DNA from: Crambe crambe
Taxonomy: Eukaryota; Porifera; Demospongiae; Poecilosclerida; Crambeidae
Reading direction: 5' to 3'
NCBI GenBank assembly: GCA_963924555.1
Contig: OZ004585.1
Coordinates: 7,580,556-7,644,555 of the forward strand
DNA length: 64,000 nucleotides
Part shown: positions 47,901 to 58,845 of the stretch, one piece after another
How positions within the stretch are numbered: the first letter of the stretch is position 1
Layout of the letters: each line of letters opens with the position of its first letter
Notes under the pieces: model-generated
Database searches by the model: none
The model's input: only the letters and a program-made list of their open reading frames with translations
What the model was told of the DNA's origin: nothing
Position numbers and translations under genes: made by a program

Positions 47901-48013
47901 GTAATCGTGATTGCATTGGATGGTTTTGCTGCTACTGGTGTAGACTTTGCTGTGAACGTAGGCATGAATACAACAACATAAATGCAAATAAGCCAGATGG
48001 ACAACAAGAATAG
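44938..48013 (+). CDS. SRCR receptor copy C2, complete
   Basis: The one copy in the window that reads intact. Exons 44938-44995, 46107-46538, 46650-46944, 47159-47310, 47452-47565 and 47778-48013 join in frame. Order: signal peptide MKYLAAVLFIGMLSGGLGQ; SRCR 1 (VGRVWIYYSGVA, NITCRQLGYKES, VWITETNC); SRCR 2 (HSSEYDYYDGEVFLC, FESSKRNSFCRQLGFTQAV, then CFGCCLKYP and LIAIAC); stalk (YDPHNEGAEFISNGYRG); transmembrane helix (LAGVLLISSLILLALYCTI); tail CNRDCIGWFCCYWCRLCC then a polar end. Several N-glycosylation sequons. The cytoplasmic cysteines next to the membrane are palmitoylation candidates. No kinase, ITAM or death motif is seen. Type I receptor by topology. Intron 1 carries two unrelated insertions. 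Confidence 0.87.
45016..45376. mobile_element. About 360-bp element, ends GATTCCGGAAGC
   Basis: Inverted ends GATTCCGGAAGC and GCTTCCGGAATC in intron 1 of C2. The flanking sequence TTTAATGTAGT occurs on both sides (45,005-45,015 and 45,381-45,391) but once in copy B, so it looks like a target duplication of about 11 bp. The right boundary may extend to 45,380. Confidence 0.7.
45393..46076 (+). mobile_element. TCAGAGAGTGCG family element in C2 intron 1
   Basis: Starts TCAGAGAGTGCGGTAGCACT after GTAGTA and ends before TATAAAG. Copy B has GTAGTATATAAAG uninterrupted, so insertion was exactly between A and T with no duplication. The 3' end has a small hairpin (CATTTCACGAAATG) followed by 12 nt (CTTTTTCCCTTA), an arrangement like the Helitron 3' end. 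It shares about 40 bp of 5' end with the glypican-intron copies; the body differs. Confidence 0.7.
46568..46622. repeat. Conserved intron-2 hairpin (copy C2)
   Basis: TGTGTAAAAACA and TGTTTTTACACA pair around a CCTAAAAAATGGGC loop, about 30 bp before exon 3. Confidence 0.75.
46982..47009. repeat. Poly-G tract (about 28 G), intron 3 of C2
   Basis: Long G run 40 bp after the exon 3 donor; shorter run at the same place in copy B. Potential G-quadruplex in the transcript. Confidence 0.85.
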
Positions 48014-49013
48014 CTGCCTGGATCATATTATTTTGTTTTTGCACTAGCTAAATGTACTAAATAAGTATTCTCTTAACACATTAGCTATTATTAGCACTAC
48101 AAGAATAGACTAATATTATAGGTCACTGATCTCTTCTAGTTTTGTTGTGTTGCTAAACCATAGTTATCTCTGCCATCATGTTGCTTTTTGGGGCACTTGG
48201 CTAGCTGTATAATCACTGAGATCTTATGGGTGGTACAGGAAATCACTGGCAAGATTTATTTTCGATAATCAGGCTCATACCACAAATCACCTTGGATACG
48301 TAAGTAATGTTACTCCATAGGCGTAGGAACAAGGGGGCAGGGGGTCTACAGCCCCCCTAAACATCTCTAACCATATGCATATACTTCCAGACATGAAGTG
48401 TATAATAACTTGTTAACTTCCCATGATTAATAAGCAATTTATCAGCAGATGAATTGAACCTAAAGGAAATTGGAAAACAATTTGTTTCTGTAAATTCTAT
48501 AATATTAGCTACTATAGTTAGCTAATTATCAATAGGATTCAATCAGGGTAGAAACTTCTCCCAACTTTCCCTCATCACATGCACAAACCAATGTTTATAA
48601 TATTGGTGATTTGCCTCTCAAATTGCACCAGATGCAATCTAAGTAAGGGGGACTAAAAGTCAAAAATTTCCCGGGAACATCCCCCCAACTTAAGTAAGTT
48701 ATTCCCCACCATGTCTGTATCTATACAGTGGACCCTCTGAATAATGCACACATTTGGGACCCAGACTTTTGTCCTTTGTAGCCTGAGAGGTTGTATGTCC
48801 TCTTTGGAGGTTATAATTATTTTTTTTCCCGTATAGAGTGTATAATTATATTTTATTGTTAAAGCCATTTGTGGTGTCCTTTGTCAGAGGTTGCACTGCA
48901 GCTAACTAGCTAGCTAGTCACTTTCTTCATACTGAATGTGCAGGATTAAGACATGTTGCTGCATAAAATGTCTGAGCTGAAGGTGGCAGAACTCTCCACA
49001 CCTCCAATGTCTA

Positions 49014-49193
49014 CACTGCAAAAACGAAATTGTTATTTTAACAAACCTACTTAGTTAGGTGAGGTTAATCATTTGAAATCTGTCAAAATGACACTATATT
49101 TTCGGTGAATAACAAACTGTTTGGTTGTTTCAACGATGATTAGTCTTAATTAACAGTTATGTTTATTGAATTAACAATTCTGTTTTTGCAGTG
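49014..49193. mobile_element. 180-bp mariner-type MITE, TA target
   Basis: Ends CACTGCAAAAACG and CTGTTTTTGCAGTG, flanked by TA on both sides. The paralogue at 34,231-34,240 (TAGTGTAAG) is the empty site. Confidence 0.85.
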
Positions 49194-49222
49194 TAGTATA
49201 AGATAATAATAATTCGGAGGGG

Positions 49223-50427
49223 GGTATCTTGATTCGGTGGAATGGACTAGTGGAATGGAATAGTGGAATGGAATACTGGAATGGTGGAATGCTTCAGAGG
49301 GCATATATACCTTATCAAGATCACCCAGCACATTATTCAGCTTTGGTGTCTAGATTCAGTGGATTTATGGAATGGGAATATACTGGAATCTAAGATTTAG
49401 ATTATTAACACACGTTCCAACTTCTATATTGCATGGGTATTAAATCTGTGCAACAATTGTACCAATTCAGATATAGCTACATGTAGGAATCTATAGCATA
49501 CATCAGTGTGGTGCAGTTAAAGGTGGATGTAGCAGCTTTGTGTTAAACATAACCATGAAAAAAATTGCTTTTGCAGAAGGTTGGAGTGCACAAGAGGAGA
49601 CATGATCATGTTGATCACCTGTTATTTTTGCTGAGTAACATATCTACATAGCTATCACTTGAAGGTAGCTAGGAGGCCCGTGGAACAGTGGAATGGAATA
49701 CAGTGCACAAGAGGAAACGTGATCATGTTGATTACCTGTTACTACTACTATGGATGTCTACTATGGATGTTTGCTAATGCTTCTAGATATATACTCAAAA
49801 AATGATGCCAGCATTATTTATCCGGGCCTACTAGCTATATATATGTATAGATATGTATTTTCATTACTCAGCAAACATCCTCAGGGAACTATAGTGATCA
49901 ACATGATCACGTCTCCTCCTGCGAAAATTTTTTTCATGGTTATGTTTAACACAAAGCTGCTATATCCACCTTTAACTGCATCACACTGATACATGTTATA
50001 GATTCCTGCATCTGAATTGGTACAATTGTTACTACCAATCACAGATCCATGCAATACAGAACATGGAAGCCCACTGTCAATAATGATAGGAGAGTCAGCA
50101 TTACCAGTTACATGATCAGCCCATAGATACACCATGATTATCCTAACTAAATTTTCTCTTCCTCCCATGCGTGGTATTTTACCTTTTTTGATCCGCCTGC
50201 AAGGTGCATGCATGTACGTGCCAGGGAACAGGGCTAGGTAGTCAGCACATGCAAATCGAGCAAGCCATTGAAATCTGTCACTGTTAGTGTACATCCAAAG
50301 TTGAACATGCTGGACGATCATGATGAAATAAGCCTTTAAGTTTTAGAGCATTCCACCATTCCAGTATTCCATTCCACTATTCCATACTATTCCATTCCAC
50401 TAGTCCATTCCACTGAATCAAGACACC
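49223..50427. mobile_element. 1.2-kb foldback element with TGGAATGGAA satellite ends
   Basis: Outer inverted repeats run from GGTATCTTGATTCGGTGGAA into a TGGAATGGAATAGTGGAATG satellite, mirrored at 50,345-50,427. Nested inner arms (about 49,438-49,640 and 49,880-50,060) carry coding-like sequence in opposite orientations. On the minus strand an open frame of 146 codons (50,321-49,881) includes SGLPCSVLHGSVIGSNNCTN and YQCDAVKGGYSSFVLNIT. I do not recognise it; C...C spacing with DAG-I-Y is faintly Ig-like. The locus at 34.24 kb lacks the element. Confidence 0.75.
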
Positions 50428-50445
50428 CATTCGAAGGCCAGGGCT

Positions 50446-50470
50446 GGGGGGGGGGGGGGGGGGGGGGGGG
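50446..50470. repeat. Poly-G tract
   Basis: About 25 consecutive G just right of the foldback; the paralogous site at 34,250 has about 11. Confidence 0.85.
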
Positions 50471-51319
50471 GCATACCACTATCAACTGCGATACTGATTT
50501 GATACAATTCTTCCATGCACAGTAGCTATAATTATTATCATGGCACATTATTACTAGGAAAAAGATCATTTTTCCAAAAGGGAGGATGAAATGGACACAG
50601 ATAAAGAATTTTTAGGGATCATTCAGACTTATATAAGGCTCAGTGAACAAGTAAGTAACTGGCTAGCTTGCTTGCTACAGTAATTCACTGGCTTGTGTGT
50701 CTTTCCCAATGCAGTGAACACAATGGATGTAGTAGTCAGCTAAGAAAGAGTAACCAATAGCCAATTATAATAAACCAATTATAATTATTGTTATTAAACT
50801 ACGTAGCTAGCTATAGCTAATTGTTATTAAAATATTGATCATTGCAATGCATACAAGCAACTAGCTCGCAGAAAGGTATAGCTATACTGCACTATAGCAC
50901 CATGTACCAGTGTGCTGAGCCCAGGCCCATGCCCAGGGACAAATCCTTAGCTGCGAGCTATTATAATCATAGTTCAAGGTTCAAAGTTCAAGATTCAGAG
51001 GTTTTCACAAGTAGAATTTGCACACATTTCAAGCGAGCAAAATATACTGTCATACAAATGCAATGCTCTTAATTTTAGTGAGCACGAATTTAGCTAATTC
51101 TGGCACTGTCGTGTCAACTCAAAATTTCATTGATACAGAGATAAATGTGAAATAACTTGCTAAGGAGTTATGTGCAATATATTACTCTGAGTGATAATGC
51201 CTTTTCGAAGGTTTCCTCGCAAGGGGTTGTGAGAAGGTGTGCTAGCAGTGCAGCATGCACAGGTCAACCTTAATACATGCATGTGCATGAGTATAACATT
51301 AATAGTACATACAGTATAG

Positions 51320-52091
51320 TAGGGGGTGTCCACACGACATTATTCTTATTTTTTGGCCCAATATGCTTTTCAGAAATTCCAGTTAAGATTACCCATTATG
51401 CTTCAATAATATTCATCGTTTATTATATTGCAACATTAAGGAAGTCTCTATGTAGTCTTCAAGTCAATTTGTTTGGGTATGGTTGAAAGAGTTTGCCAGG
51501 AGAGAAAAAATCAGATGAATCAAATGAAGCTGGACCTTTCCTACATCCACTAGGGACCTCACAGAACCATCAGTGTCATTAGAACTTGTAGCAGTAAAAC
51601 TAGGAGACTAGGACTAGAAATAGTATCTAGAGAAGTAGAGCTACAGGGGAGCTAGACCCACTATAGAATCCATATCCTTTTCTAGATATCATATAGCACA
51701 CCTTATCCACTGAGCATGCTCGAAGTTGGGTATAGAGAATTTATGCCCATTACAGTGGTTTTACTCAATCTTGCAAAATGCTGAGTGTGCATTCTCGCGC
51801 ATGCTCGACTTTGAGCCTCGAAAATCTTACCGGAGAAGGTGAGTGGCATGCTAGTAGGTTAGAACTATACTAGAACAGTCACTAGCTAGCTCTTCAAAGC
51901 GTACTTCTCTAAAGTTCTTTCCAAATCTGAGCGCAATTTCAAAATTCAAGCAGTGCGCATGCGTATACGGGTGACGCCTGACCAATTTTTGCAAGATTGG
52001 GTACAGTGTATGCATATGTAGTCTGGCGGCCCAGCCCCGCATAATTTTGAGCATAACGGGTAGTCTGGCTAGCATAATGTGGACATCCCTA
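51320..52091. mobile_element. hAT-like nonautonomous element with 8-bp duplication
   Basis: Ends TAGGGGGTGTCCACA and TGTGGACATCCCTA. CAGTATAG flanks both sides (51,312-51,319 and 52,092-52,099). The upstream region of copy E has CAGTATAGTCAGTGCG, the empty state. The 772-bp interior holds no transposase frame. It separates the copy D promoter block from the upstream duplicate. Confidence 0.88.
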
Positions 52092-52099
52092 CAGTATAG

Positions 52100-52168
52100 C
52101 TAGTGCGCACGTATAGCTGTACAGAGAAGATCGAGAGTGCTAGCTATTATATAGCTACGAGTGACATC
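52100..52168 (+). promoter_or_regulatory. Conserved SRCR promoter block (copy D)
   Basis: AGTGCGCACGTATAG, GAGAAGATCGAGAGTGC and TATTATATAGCTACGAG match the C2 block, with short insertions. Confidence 0.5.
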
Positions 52169-54365
52169 ATGAAGTATCTTGCTGCAGTACTTTTCATTGG
52201 AATGCTATCAGGTGGACTAGGACAGTGTAAGTAGCTATGTGATTGTTTAATATGTAGTATATAAAGCTAGCTCAGTATTATATTTATAGCTATAATCAAC
52301 CTGGGAACAATACTGGTGGCGAGTGAAAAAAATAATCCAAATAACTACAACGAATCAGCTCTAAAGACTATTAATAACTGTACTAAGGATGGGTGTGTTG
52401 GACGAGTGTGGATCTACTATAATGATGTAGAAACTCCCACCCAGTGGGGGACTATATCTCAAGTTGGCATAACTACCTATGCTAGAGATATCACCTGTCG
52501 ACAACTTGGCTATAAGGAATCAAACAATTCCAAACTACCACCAGCACCAAAGTTAAAATATCCACCACCAGTATGGATCACAGAAACAGATTGTGGAAAT
52601 GCACCATCTGAAGATGATGACAAAAATAACATTCTTCAGTGTAACACCAAGGTCTGTCAACCAGATGCACACCCAAACAACTGCAGAAATCATGGCAATG
52701 ACTTGGTGATAAGTTGCAGTGAGTTATTATAAGTCCTTAGTCTGTTGGTGCTAACCACTTATTTGGTGGATGTGGGAAAACGAGCGACTCTAGCAGCTGC
52801 AAGTCATAAAACACTTTCTGCCTCTTTCTTTCTAGTTTCAAGTAGCTATTAGTTCTGTCCTCATAGCTAGAAGGAGTTGGTGCTACCAGACTAATAACAC
52901 TTGATTCTTACTGTTTTAGTGTGGCCTGCAGGAGGATTTGATGCCCCACAATCACATTTTATTTGACCCAGCTGTAGAAATAAATAAAAAAATAAAACAT
53001 TGGTTCTGTTGTACTTGACTGGCAGCTAGCTAGTTAGTTGAAAAGTTGACATTCAAGTGATTTCACAGTAATGAATATGATTACTACAATGGAGAAGTGT
53101 TCCTATGCCCACCAACACTGAAACCCTATGGAATGCAGATGTCCATGGGCCTCCTCCAAATCTACCTTGATAGAAACATCAAAGGGGTTACAATTAAAGA
53201 TCCTACTGACCACTTTGAGTCCTCCAAAAGGAACAGCTTTTGCAGACAACTTGGATTCACACAGGCTGTCACTGATAGCCTGTACACTAAAAGAGCTTTG
53301 AGTGGCATATACAATTTCTCATCACATGATTGTTCATTACATGTAAGTGCATGCCATGCACTAAGTGCATACCACTAATGCTTAGTATCTATAGTATTTA
53401 TAGTTAACTAGTTACAGCCAATGCCGGCATACATGAAGGATTTAGAGTATACGTACATAGCTAAATGGGTTATTTATCAATCAGATTATAATTAATAGGC
53501 ATTCGTGGTTTAATGCCACACAATCGAGAGACTGCAGTGCAGATAAATCTTCAACTGCTTGCTTTGGATGCTGCTTCAATTATCCCACTCAAGGAGGGTG
53601 CTCAACACAGAATTGCAATTTAATTGCAATTGCATGCTGTGAGATTATTAATTATTTCTTGAACTCAACCATAATTATGTTAATTTTCTTGTAGTGTATG
53701 ACCCACATAATGAAAGAGATGAGTTCATTTCTAATGGATATCGTGGTATATGTGAACTGCAGAACAACAAGCTAAGAAATTATGATGCAGTGTGTAGACC
53801 AGGTACAGCTAACTAGTTATGTACAATCCTTTTAGTAGCTATGGCAACTATCCAACTACATATGTATATGTACACCTTGGGGGGAAGCTCACTGATAAGA
53901 GGGTGTGGGAGGGCCTCCCATGCAAAGCGTGAAGCACGAAGCCAAAAATGTTTACTAATCTGAAGTATCCCAAATTGGTCCTTAATTACTCCCTTTGGTG
54001 ACTACATGTAACAATCTGTGGAGTAGCCTTGGGGGGGGGGGAGCTTCCCCCCAGTAGATGAAACCCTGATGTAGCTATAGAGACACTTTGCGGCATCCCA
54101 TGGAAAAAAATTATAATGATGTGAATTAATTTCAGATAACCCTGACATACTTTACATCACTGCCATTCTTGGGGCCTTGGCTGGAGTGCTACTCATATCA
54201 TCGTTGATTCTACTTGCACTATATTGCACCATCACGGCAAAGAATAGTGATGGTTGTAATCGTAATTGCATTGGATGGTTTTGCTGCTACTGGTGTAAAC
54301 TTTGCCGTGAACTTTGCCGTGAACGTAATAGGCAGCATGAATATGAAAACATAAATGCAAAATAG
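52169..54365 (+). pseudogene. SRCR receptor copy D, probably broken in SRCR 2
   Basis: Exons 1 (52169-52226) and 2 (52290-52718) are open and give a signal peptide and a divergent SRCR 1 (KLPPAPKLKYPPPVWITETD, ILQC). The start of exon 3 is lost: ACGGAGCGTTA of other copies is replaced, and the nearest acceptor (53,068/53,069) leads to a stop in the phase set by exon 2. At the exon 3 end, four extra bases (ACAT) before the donor at 53,343 shift the phase, so joining to exon 4 (53499-53638) meets a TAA. Exons 5 (53695-53802) and 6 (54136-54365) remain open, with a transmembrane helix and a tail holding a duplicated LCREL/LCRER step. Intron 2 differs from the other copies, consistent with a rearrangement there. 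It may still express a secreted SRCR 1. Confidence 0.65.
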
Positions 54366-55048
54366 CTAAGCCAGATGGACAAAAAGACTAGCTGCCTTGA
54401 TCATATTATATATAACATTTCGTTATCGCACTAGCATTCTCCTAACACATTAGTAGCACTACAACAATAGACTGATATAGGTCACTGATCTCTTCTATAG
54501 TTCTGTTGTTCTTTATTGTGTTACTAAACCATACAATATAGTTATTCCTGCCATCATGTTGCTGGGCACTTGGCTAGCTGTAATCACTGAGATCTCATAT
54601 GTGGTACAGGGATTTATTTTTGATAACCAGGTTCATACCACAAATCCCCTTGGATAAGTATAATGTTACCCCCCACCCATTGAGTGGGACCATAAAAAAG
54701 CGATCCCCAACCCTGGGCTCCATGTGCAAGTTCAAAGTTCACATCAGTGAGGATTATAGATCTGACAAAATGGGAAGAGTTGATTTGCCATAATAATTAT
54801 GATATGGCCTTTAAAAAGCTAGATGACTTTTTTTTCATGTGTACTTTCAATATAACTGATGACTATGCCTTCACATTGGGTTGGTATCCTTAGAGATGTT
54901 GACCAGCCTCTCACCAGCTAGTGGCAGCAATGGTTGATGCACAGAGGACACCATTGTTGTAGGTGTGGTGGTCACTCAAGGTCTCCTGGTATTGGCTCAC
55001 ACATGTATGGAAGCTTGCACGTCTTCCTCCTTCCTTCATTGTGATATA
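54366..55048. other. Copy D 3' flank
   Basis: Degenerate version of the SRCR 3' flank (GGTCACTGATCTCTTCTATA, ACTTGGCTAGCTGTAATCAC) followed by unassigned sequence. No gene seen. Confidence 0.5.
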
Positions 55049-55127
55049 TTTTGCTGTTACTGGTGTAGACTTTGTGGACATAGCTAGGCGTGGATACAAT
55101 AAGATAAATTAAAGCAAGATGGATACC
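55049..55127 (+). pseudogene. SRCR exon 6 fragment
   Basis: TTTTGCTGTTACTGGTGTAG and CTTTGTGGACATAG match the Cys-rich tail region of exon 6. No helix-coding part precedes it. The following TTTTTTTGGCCACTGGGCCA matches 63,685-63,715 beside copy F. Confidence 0.65.
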
Positions 55128-55847
55128 TACTAGTTTTTTTGGCCACTGGGCCACTTAAATAAATATTATATCAGCTAGCTATAGCTAGCTATGCTCTATG
55201 GTTTACCTACCGTACTTTGTATTACCATAGTAACTGTTATTGTTGTGTACATATGTGTGTGATGTTTTCGTCAATAGGGGTGGTACAGCTGTTTAAAGAA
55301 TCCACCCCTTGTTTATCATACAGTCATTCAGTGCCCACCCCTTTTATTATATCCTGGTATTTGGCAAGCAGCTTTTGATCAGAGAAGTGAGAGTGAGAGC
55401 AATAAGCACTTAGCATAGCAAATTTTGGGTGGACACACAATAATTATTAGCTACAATTATTGGTACAAGGTTCCACCTCAAAGCAAAAAACATAGCTATA
55501 GCTAGCACTTGAATATAAATCTTCTAATATTCATAGAATGTACTATTACTAGCACCGAGGCCTACATAAGATGAAAGGTGAAAAGGCCATGTAGGGTTAG
55601 TCTGTATACTTTTACCTGTAGCAGTTCTGTGAACAAACATCAAATTCATGATAGTCCACTCCTTAAATTAAAATAGGGGACTTGTGGTGGAGAACTGGTC
55701 ACTGGTCTATTGAGCAAGGGTCTGACCAATTTACTGTATAGCAAACTAACAGTCATGTTATAGTATTGTTTCACCAGATTGAGATGAAGCTAACTAAGGA
55801 AATGCATAGCTAGAGGTCCTTAATAGTGAGGTACAAAAATGATAGTC

Positions 55848-56068
55848 CAGGGGCGGAGTGACGAAAAATGAAGTGGTCAGGTATTTATTGTGACTGCCAG
55901 GTGGGGCTGGGGGCATGCCACTTAGAGCACTGAAGCTGATACATTCTAGGTTAGTTTTGATTATGCCTTACATTAGCAAAATTAATTTCAAGAGGAAAAA
56001 AATTAAAGCATTCAGAGTGAAAAAAGTGGTTGGGTAGAAACCTGACTAACCTGATCGCTCCGCCACTG
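55848..56068. mobile_element. 221-bp MITE, ends CAGTGGCGGAGC
   Basis: Left end CAGGGGCGGAGTGACG and right end CGCTCCGCCACTG are imperfect inverted repeats typical of hAT-type MITEs. Flanks GATAGT and GATACAGT give only a weak duplication. Confidence 0.65.
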
Positions 56069-56460
56069 GATACAGTGATATTCCCAGACTACAGTCCATG
56101 CATGGAGAATCTTTGGTCAGCAAATTTGAATGAATTCATCACTGACCAATCCTGTCTCAACAATCACGCTTTGAGAAATTAATAGGTAGCTAAGGGTCTT
56201 AATGGAAGAAAAATAATGTGACTCTTCAAAAGTTAGAGCTTACCAATACAAGTTGCCTGAGGGCAAATACCTCCAGATAGTCCTTGTTTATCTTGATTGA
56301 TACATCAGTCGAATCATGGATCACCAATGCACCGGAAGTCCATTGCCGTAATACAATGTTAATTTTCCGAGAATACAAACAGTATCCGGAAAATTACTGC
56401 AAACTCAGCATAAATTACCATAAAGAATGACAGCTATTTTAGAGGCCCTATTCTACAAAA

Positions 56461-56966
56461 GATGGTAAACGTGCATCGAAAGATATTCAAGCACATGGAA
56501 GGTTTATTCAAGAAGGTAATGATGCATGCTAGTTGTAATATCATTAGACTTCCTGAAGCTGAGAGTGCACCTAGTCCAAGTGTACAGGCTGAAAGTACCA
56601 GTGGAGAGAGTGGTCAAATTCCATTTCTCCATGAATGTTAAGAATGTAACTTTGTGCAGGTTGCACATGAGCCATACAAGCAGGAAAAGTAATAATGGTA
56701 AATAATTCATTCAATTGCATGTAGCTATAATAGCTAGTATAGGTAGCACTCCTGAAGAAAAATAATGTAGGCAATCTATAATTATTTCCAGCGCCAGATT
56801 CAGAGCCTATTCCAGAGCCAGTGTCACCGGAAGAGTCTGGCCCGAGCGAGACTAACTCCAGAGCTAGTCTGGGCTGGCTAGCAGACCTCCGGTACAAAGA
56901 GGTGTTGAGATCCAGACGAGTCCGAAGTGTAGCGTTGAGAGAGAGAGAGAGACCCAGACTCTCTTG
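56461..56966 (+). CDS. Possible small gene or exon group, unknown
   Basis: Two segments have coding-like composition. One is about 56,546-56,610 (RLPEAESAPSPSVQAESTSG). The other is an exon-like piece from 56,792 to the stop at 56,966 (DSEPIPEPVSPEESGPSETN, then LGWLADLRYKEVLRSRRVR). A start MVNVHRKIF at 56,461 is possible. The second acceptor (TTTCCAG) is good and the phase fits, but the donor of the first segment is weak. Acidic Pro/Glu/Ser stretch then basic helix; no family recognised. The rest of 55.1-58.3 kb, including a CG-richer patch with ACGCATGCGC repeats near 57,510-57,545, shows no supportable gene. Confidence 0.25.
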
Positions 56967-58298
56967 AGTCCAGGATCAGGGCCGCCTCACCGTGACATGA
57001 GCGATCAGAAAGAATCGGCATCCTGCCGGATACAGTGGGTGGGGCTGTGTATCAGTATACTTGCAGATGCCCGTAAATCCAGAAACGTCCGTACTTGGTA
57101 TGTTGTTTCCTCATGGTCTGGGGTAGACAGCTACGGATGGGATTAGGAAATCTTCAAAAACTGAAGTGATCAGCGCTTTCAGCAGTTCATTCTAAAGCTA
57201 GAAATTCGTGTATCTAGGAAAAGCTAGGTTATATATAGACAATTCGATCCATAGTTGTCTTATAAGCATGCGAAACTATTCTCAACATTGTAAGTTTAGC
57301 ACAAAAAAAGAAGTATTAATTTTAGTCCTTTTAGCTTCAAGCGGTGCTAGCCTCTCGGTAACTGCCCCGAGATCAGCGACCGTAGATAAGTCCTCCACTG
57401 TGGTCGGTAGTCTCGATATCAGTCCCTAGTAACCTGCAAAACAAGCGCGTGGGCTGGATGTTGGAGCCCCTTAATTTTTAAAAAATCATTGTAATTGCCT
57501 AGCGATACGCATGCGCGTTTTGACTCATAGTACGCATGCGCATAAAGTCGAAACCCGGCCGGCCGGATGGCGGATGGTCCGTGCGATTTTTTGCTTCGGC
57601 ACCGAAGTGCCGAGGCACAGTGCTGGAATCGACTATGTGTACGTACGTGTCCGTGGTACGTACGTCGTATAGTAGCACACCGCGCGTTCATGTACACCCA
57701 TTGCATGCATGTGCAATTGAAAAAAAAAATGGAGTAGGCCTAGCCACCTTATAGATTTTAGCAGAACACATAGGAATCTCAGAATTGATCTAGAGACAGC
57801 GAGAAAGTAATGGACAGAAACAGCAGGCTAGAGACGACAGTCTGGGCGAAGAAACAGCAGGCTAGAGACGAAAGTCTAGGCGAAGAATTCTGAACAAGCA
57901 ACTAGGTAGGCCTACAGGCCACGCCAGGCAACACTCAACAGGAAAGCCAAGAGCATTAGCTAGTCAGAGCCAGGATTATCGGAAAGTAACAGAGTCTATA
58001 GTCGAATAAGAAAGCCAGGATAATAGCGTGACCACTGAGCAGAGGCAACCACATGTGATCAGCTAGACATCAGGAAAGGTAAGAACAATGAAATCAAAGA
58101 CTATTCAGACCACCTTGCAGATGGAAGCAGACACACAAGTAAACTCATCACAGGAATTGACATTTGAATCATCTAACTTATGTAACATACATGAGCCCAG
58201 ACCCTTCATTGATTACAACAGTGTCATTATTCCATATAGCTAGCTACCAGTGCCGAGGCATAAATCTTTTTAAAGATTAATTTGGGAATGGTTTCTGG

Positions 58299-58711
58299 GG
58301 TCAAAGGTCACCAGGTCGCGCATGCTCAAAAAACCCAGATTCCAGCAACTTTTGAATCTCTGATCTGATGCCAGATTCCAGCAACTTTTGTTTTGAAGTC
58401 TAGTAAGCTCAGCATTGACTTTTCGGCACCTCCTCTTTATTTGTTCATGGTCTCAAAAGCCATCTGTTTGCAGGTGAAGCTTGGAACTTGATGGTGTCAG
58501 AATTTTTAGCAACAGGTCAAAGGTCACAACTCTAGCCGTGCCAATCAAGTTCCAAGCTTCACCTATAAACAGAAGGCTTTTGAGACCATGAACAGGCCGA
58601 GAAGTCAATGCTGAGCTTACTAGACTTAAGGACAAAGTTACAAGAATTTGGCATCAGAGTTTTTTGAGCATGCGCGACTTGGTGACACGTGGCCGACCTT
58701 TGACCCCGGCC
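58299..58711. mobile_element. Foldback element of about 410 bp
   Basis: Outer arms share GGGGTCAAAGGTC and TCGCGCATGCTCAAAAAA. Inner arms share AGTAAGCTCAGCATTGACTT, TTCATGGTCTCAAAAG and GGTGAAGCTTGGAACTTGAT. Interruptions between arm blocks make it an old element. It lies just upstream of copy E. Confidence 0.8.
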
Positions 58712-58800
58712 GGACAAATTTAAAAATCGCATGATCCGCGCGTGAATGGTGTTTCCAATCCTGGTACGGTTACGTAGTATGATACAGTATACAGTATAGT

Positions 58801-58845
58801 CAGTGCGTGCGCACGTAAGATCGAGTGCTATTATATAGCTACATC
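58801..58845 (+). promoter_or_regulatory. Conserved SRCR promoter block (copy E)
   Basis: CAGTGCGTGCGCACGTA, AGATCGAGTGC and TATTATATAGC then the ATG; a shortened form of the C2 and D block. Confidence 0.5.

Larger units (their letters stand above)
48720..51311. repeat. Segmental duplicate of 33.85-35.05 kb
   Basis: Copies the 3' half of the secreted-protein gene and its downstream flank. Exon-like pieces: 48,944-49,011 (GATTAAGACATGTTGCTGC, where GATGAG has become GATTAAG and so makes a stop) and about 50,563-50,650 (TTTTCCAAAAGGGAGGATGA, with a 12-bp deletion after TTTTTAGGG). They are followed by the GCAGTGAACACAATGG terminal exon and the 51.2-kb flank. It is decayed as a gene. Two later insertions lie inside (49014-49193 and 49223-50427). 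Confidence 0.85.

Noticed and set aside
56246-56395. Minus-strand segment encoding a plausible peptide (LRQWTSGALVIHDSTDVS)
   Set aside because: Has a donor (GTAAGC) but the upstream acceptor gives an in-frame stop; no partner exons found.
58301-58520. GGTCAAAGGTCA-like sites resembling nuclear-receptor elements
   Set aside because: They occur in both arms of a foldback element, so their repetition reflects the element and not regulatory selection.
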